Position numbers and translations under genes: made by a program
The notes under the pieces: model-generated
What the model was told of the DNA's origin: nothing
The model's input: the letters and a program-made list of their open reading frames with translations, nothing else
Databases searched by the model: none
Shown: positions 63,977-64,000 of the stretch, in pieces
How positions within the stretch are numbered: the first letter of the stretch is position 1
How the letters are laid out: the number at the start of each line of letters is the position of its first letter
DNA from: JAJPJE01 sp963724985
GTDB taxonomy: Bacteria > Acidobacteriota > Terriglobia > Terriglobales > Acidobacteriaceae
DNA: 64,000 nucleotides
Assembly (NCBI GenBank): GCA_963724985.1
Contig: CAVRWV010000022.1
Span: forward strand, 62,001-126,000
Reading direction: 5' to 3'

Positions 63977-64000
63977 TTGCTGAAACTTAAGAAGTTACAG
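63977..64000 (+). CDS. smc: First codons of chromosome segregation protein SMC (cut by window end)
   Basis: A TTG start at 63977, six bases after an AAAAGGAG ribosome site, opens MLKLKKLQ, the usual beginning of acidobacterial SMC proteins (then ILGFKSF). Only eight codons are in the window, so the assignment rests on this N terminus and the strong ribosome site. Confidence 0.55.

Overview
This window looks like chromosomal DNA of an acidobacterium, in the Terriglobia/Koribacter-like range. The evidence is protein-level: an acidobacterial VWFA-type secreted protein, a sortase next to a small anchored exported protein in an otherwise Gram-negative-like gene set, a methionine synthase split into two overlapping genes, long secreted proteins with repeated Ig-like domains, an SMC protein that begins MLKLKKLQ, and many short hairpin repeats between genes. 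Only one RNA gene is seen, a tRNA-Met(CAT) that looks like the initiator. No rRNA or CRISPR array is visible.

Layout. 0.2-7.7 kb: cyanophycinase-like S51 peptidase, M28 carboxypeptidase and the split methionine synthase. 8.1-12.7 kb: a two-component locus with a NarL-type regulator, a PAS-PAS-GAF histidine kinase broken by an in-frame amber codon, a second regulator whose DNA-binding domain has decayed, and an unknown membrane protein coupled to it. 12.7-23.4 kb: a low-density accessory zone with lspA, a 1489-residue secreted protein, a POTRA protein, several gene fragments (SDR, receiver, DUF2911, cyclopropane synthase) and five copies of a long palindromic repeat. 23.4-33.6 kb: a leftward operon (TPP enzyme, SDR, glycogen-debranching-like enzyme) facing a rightward operon (enolase-superfamily enzyme, FAD/Fe-S oxidase, receiver/zinc-ribbon protein). 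33.7-35.9 kb: an IS110/IS1111-type element beside a sixth palindrome, then an integrase remnant against the tRNA. 35.9-50.5 kb: a probable selenocysteine peroxiredoxin, acyl-CoA synthetase, orphan xylose-binding-like protein, bacilliredoxin, murB, modBC, ribA, Nudix, cold-shock protein and PolX. 50.6-64 kb: B12-radical SAM protein, a MarR regulator with a palindromic operator, DUF421, sortase locus, thiO, VWA protein, M20 dipeptidase, hemerythrin-like protein and the first codons of smc.

Two general points. First, at least eight genes, including conserved ones (PolX, acyl-CoA synthetase, sortase, DUF2520 protein), carry single-base frameshifts. Some sit in homopolymers, so part of the apparent gene breakage may be sequence error. 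Second, the TGA in the peroxiredoxin is not an indel: it falls exactly on the catalytic cysteine position and is followed by a good hairpin, so recoding to selenocysteine is the best reading. It is the most interesting single signal here, together with the palindrome family and the IS110-type element lying next to one copy.
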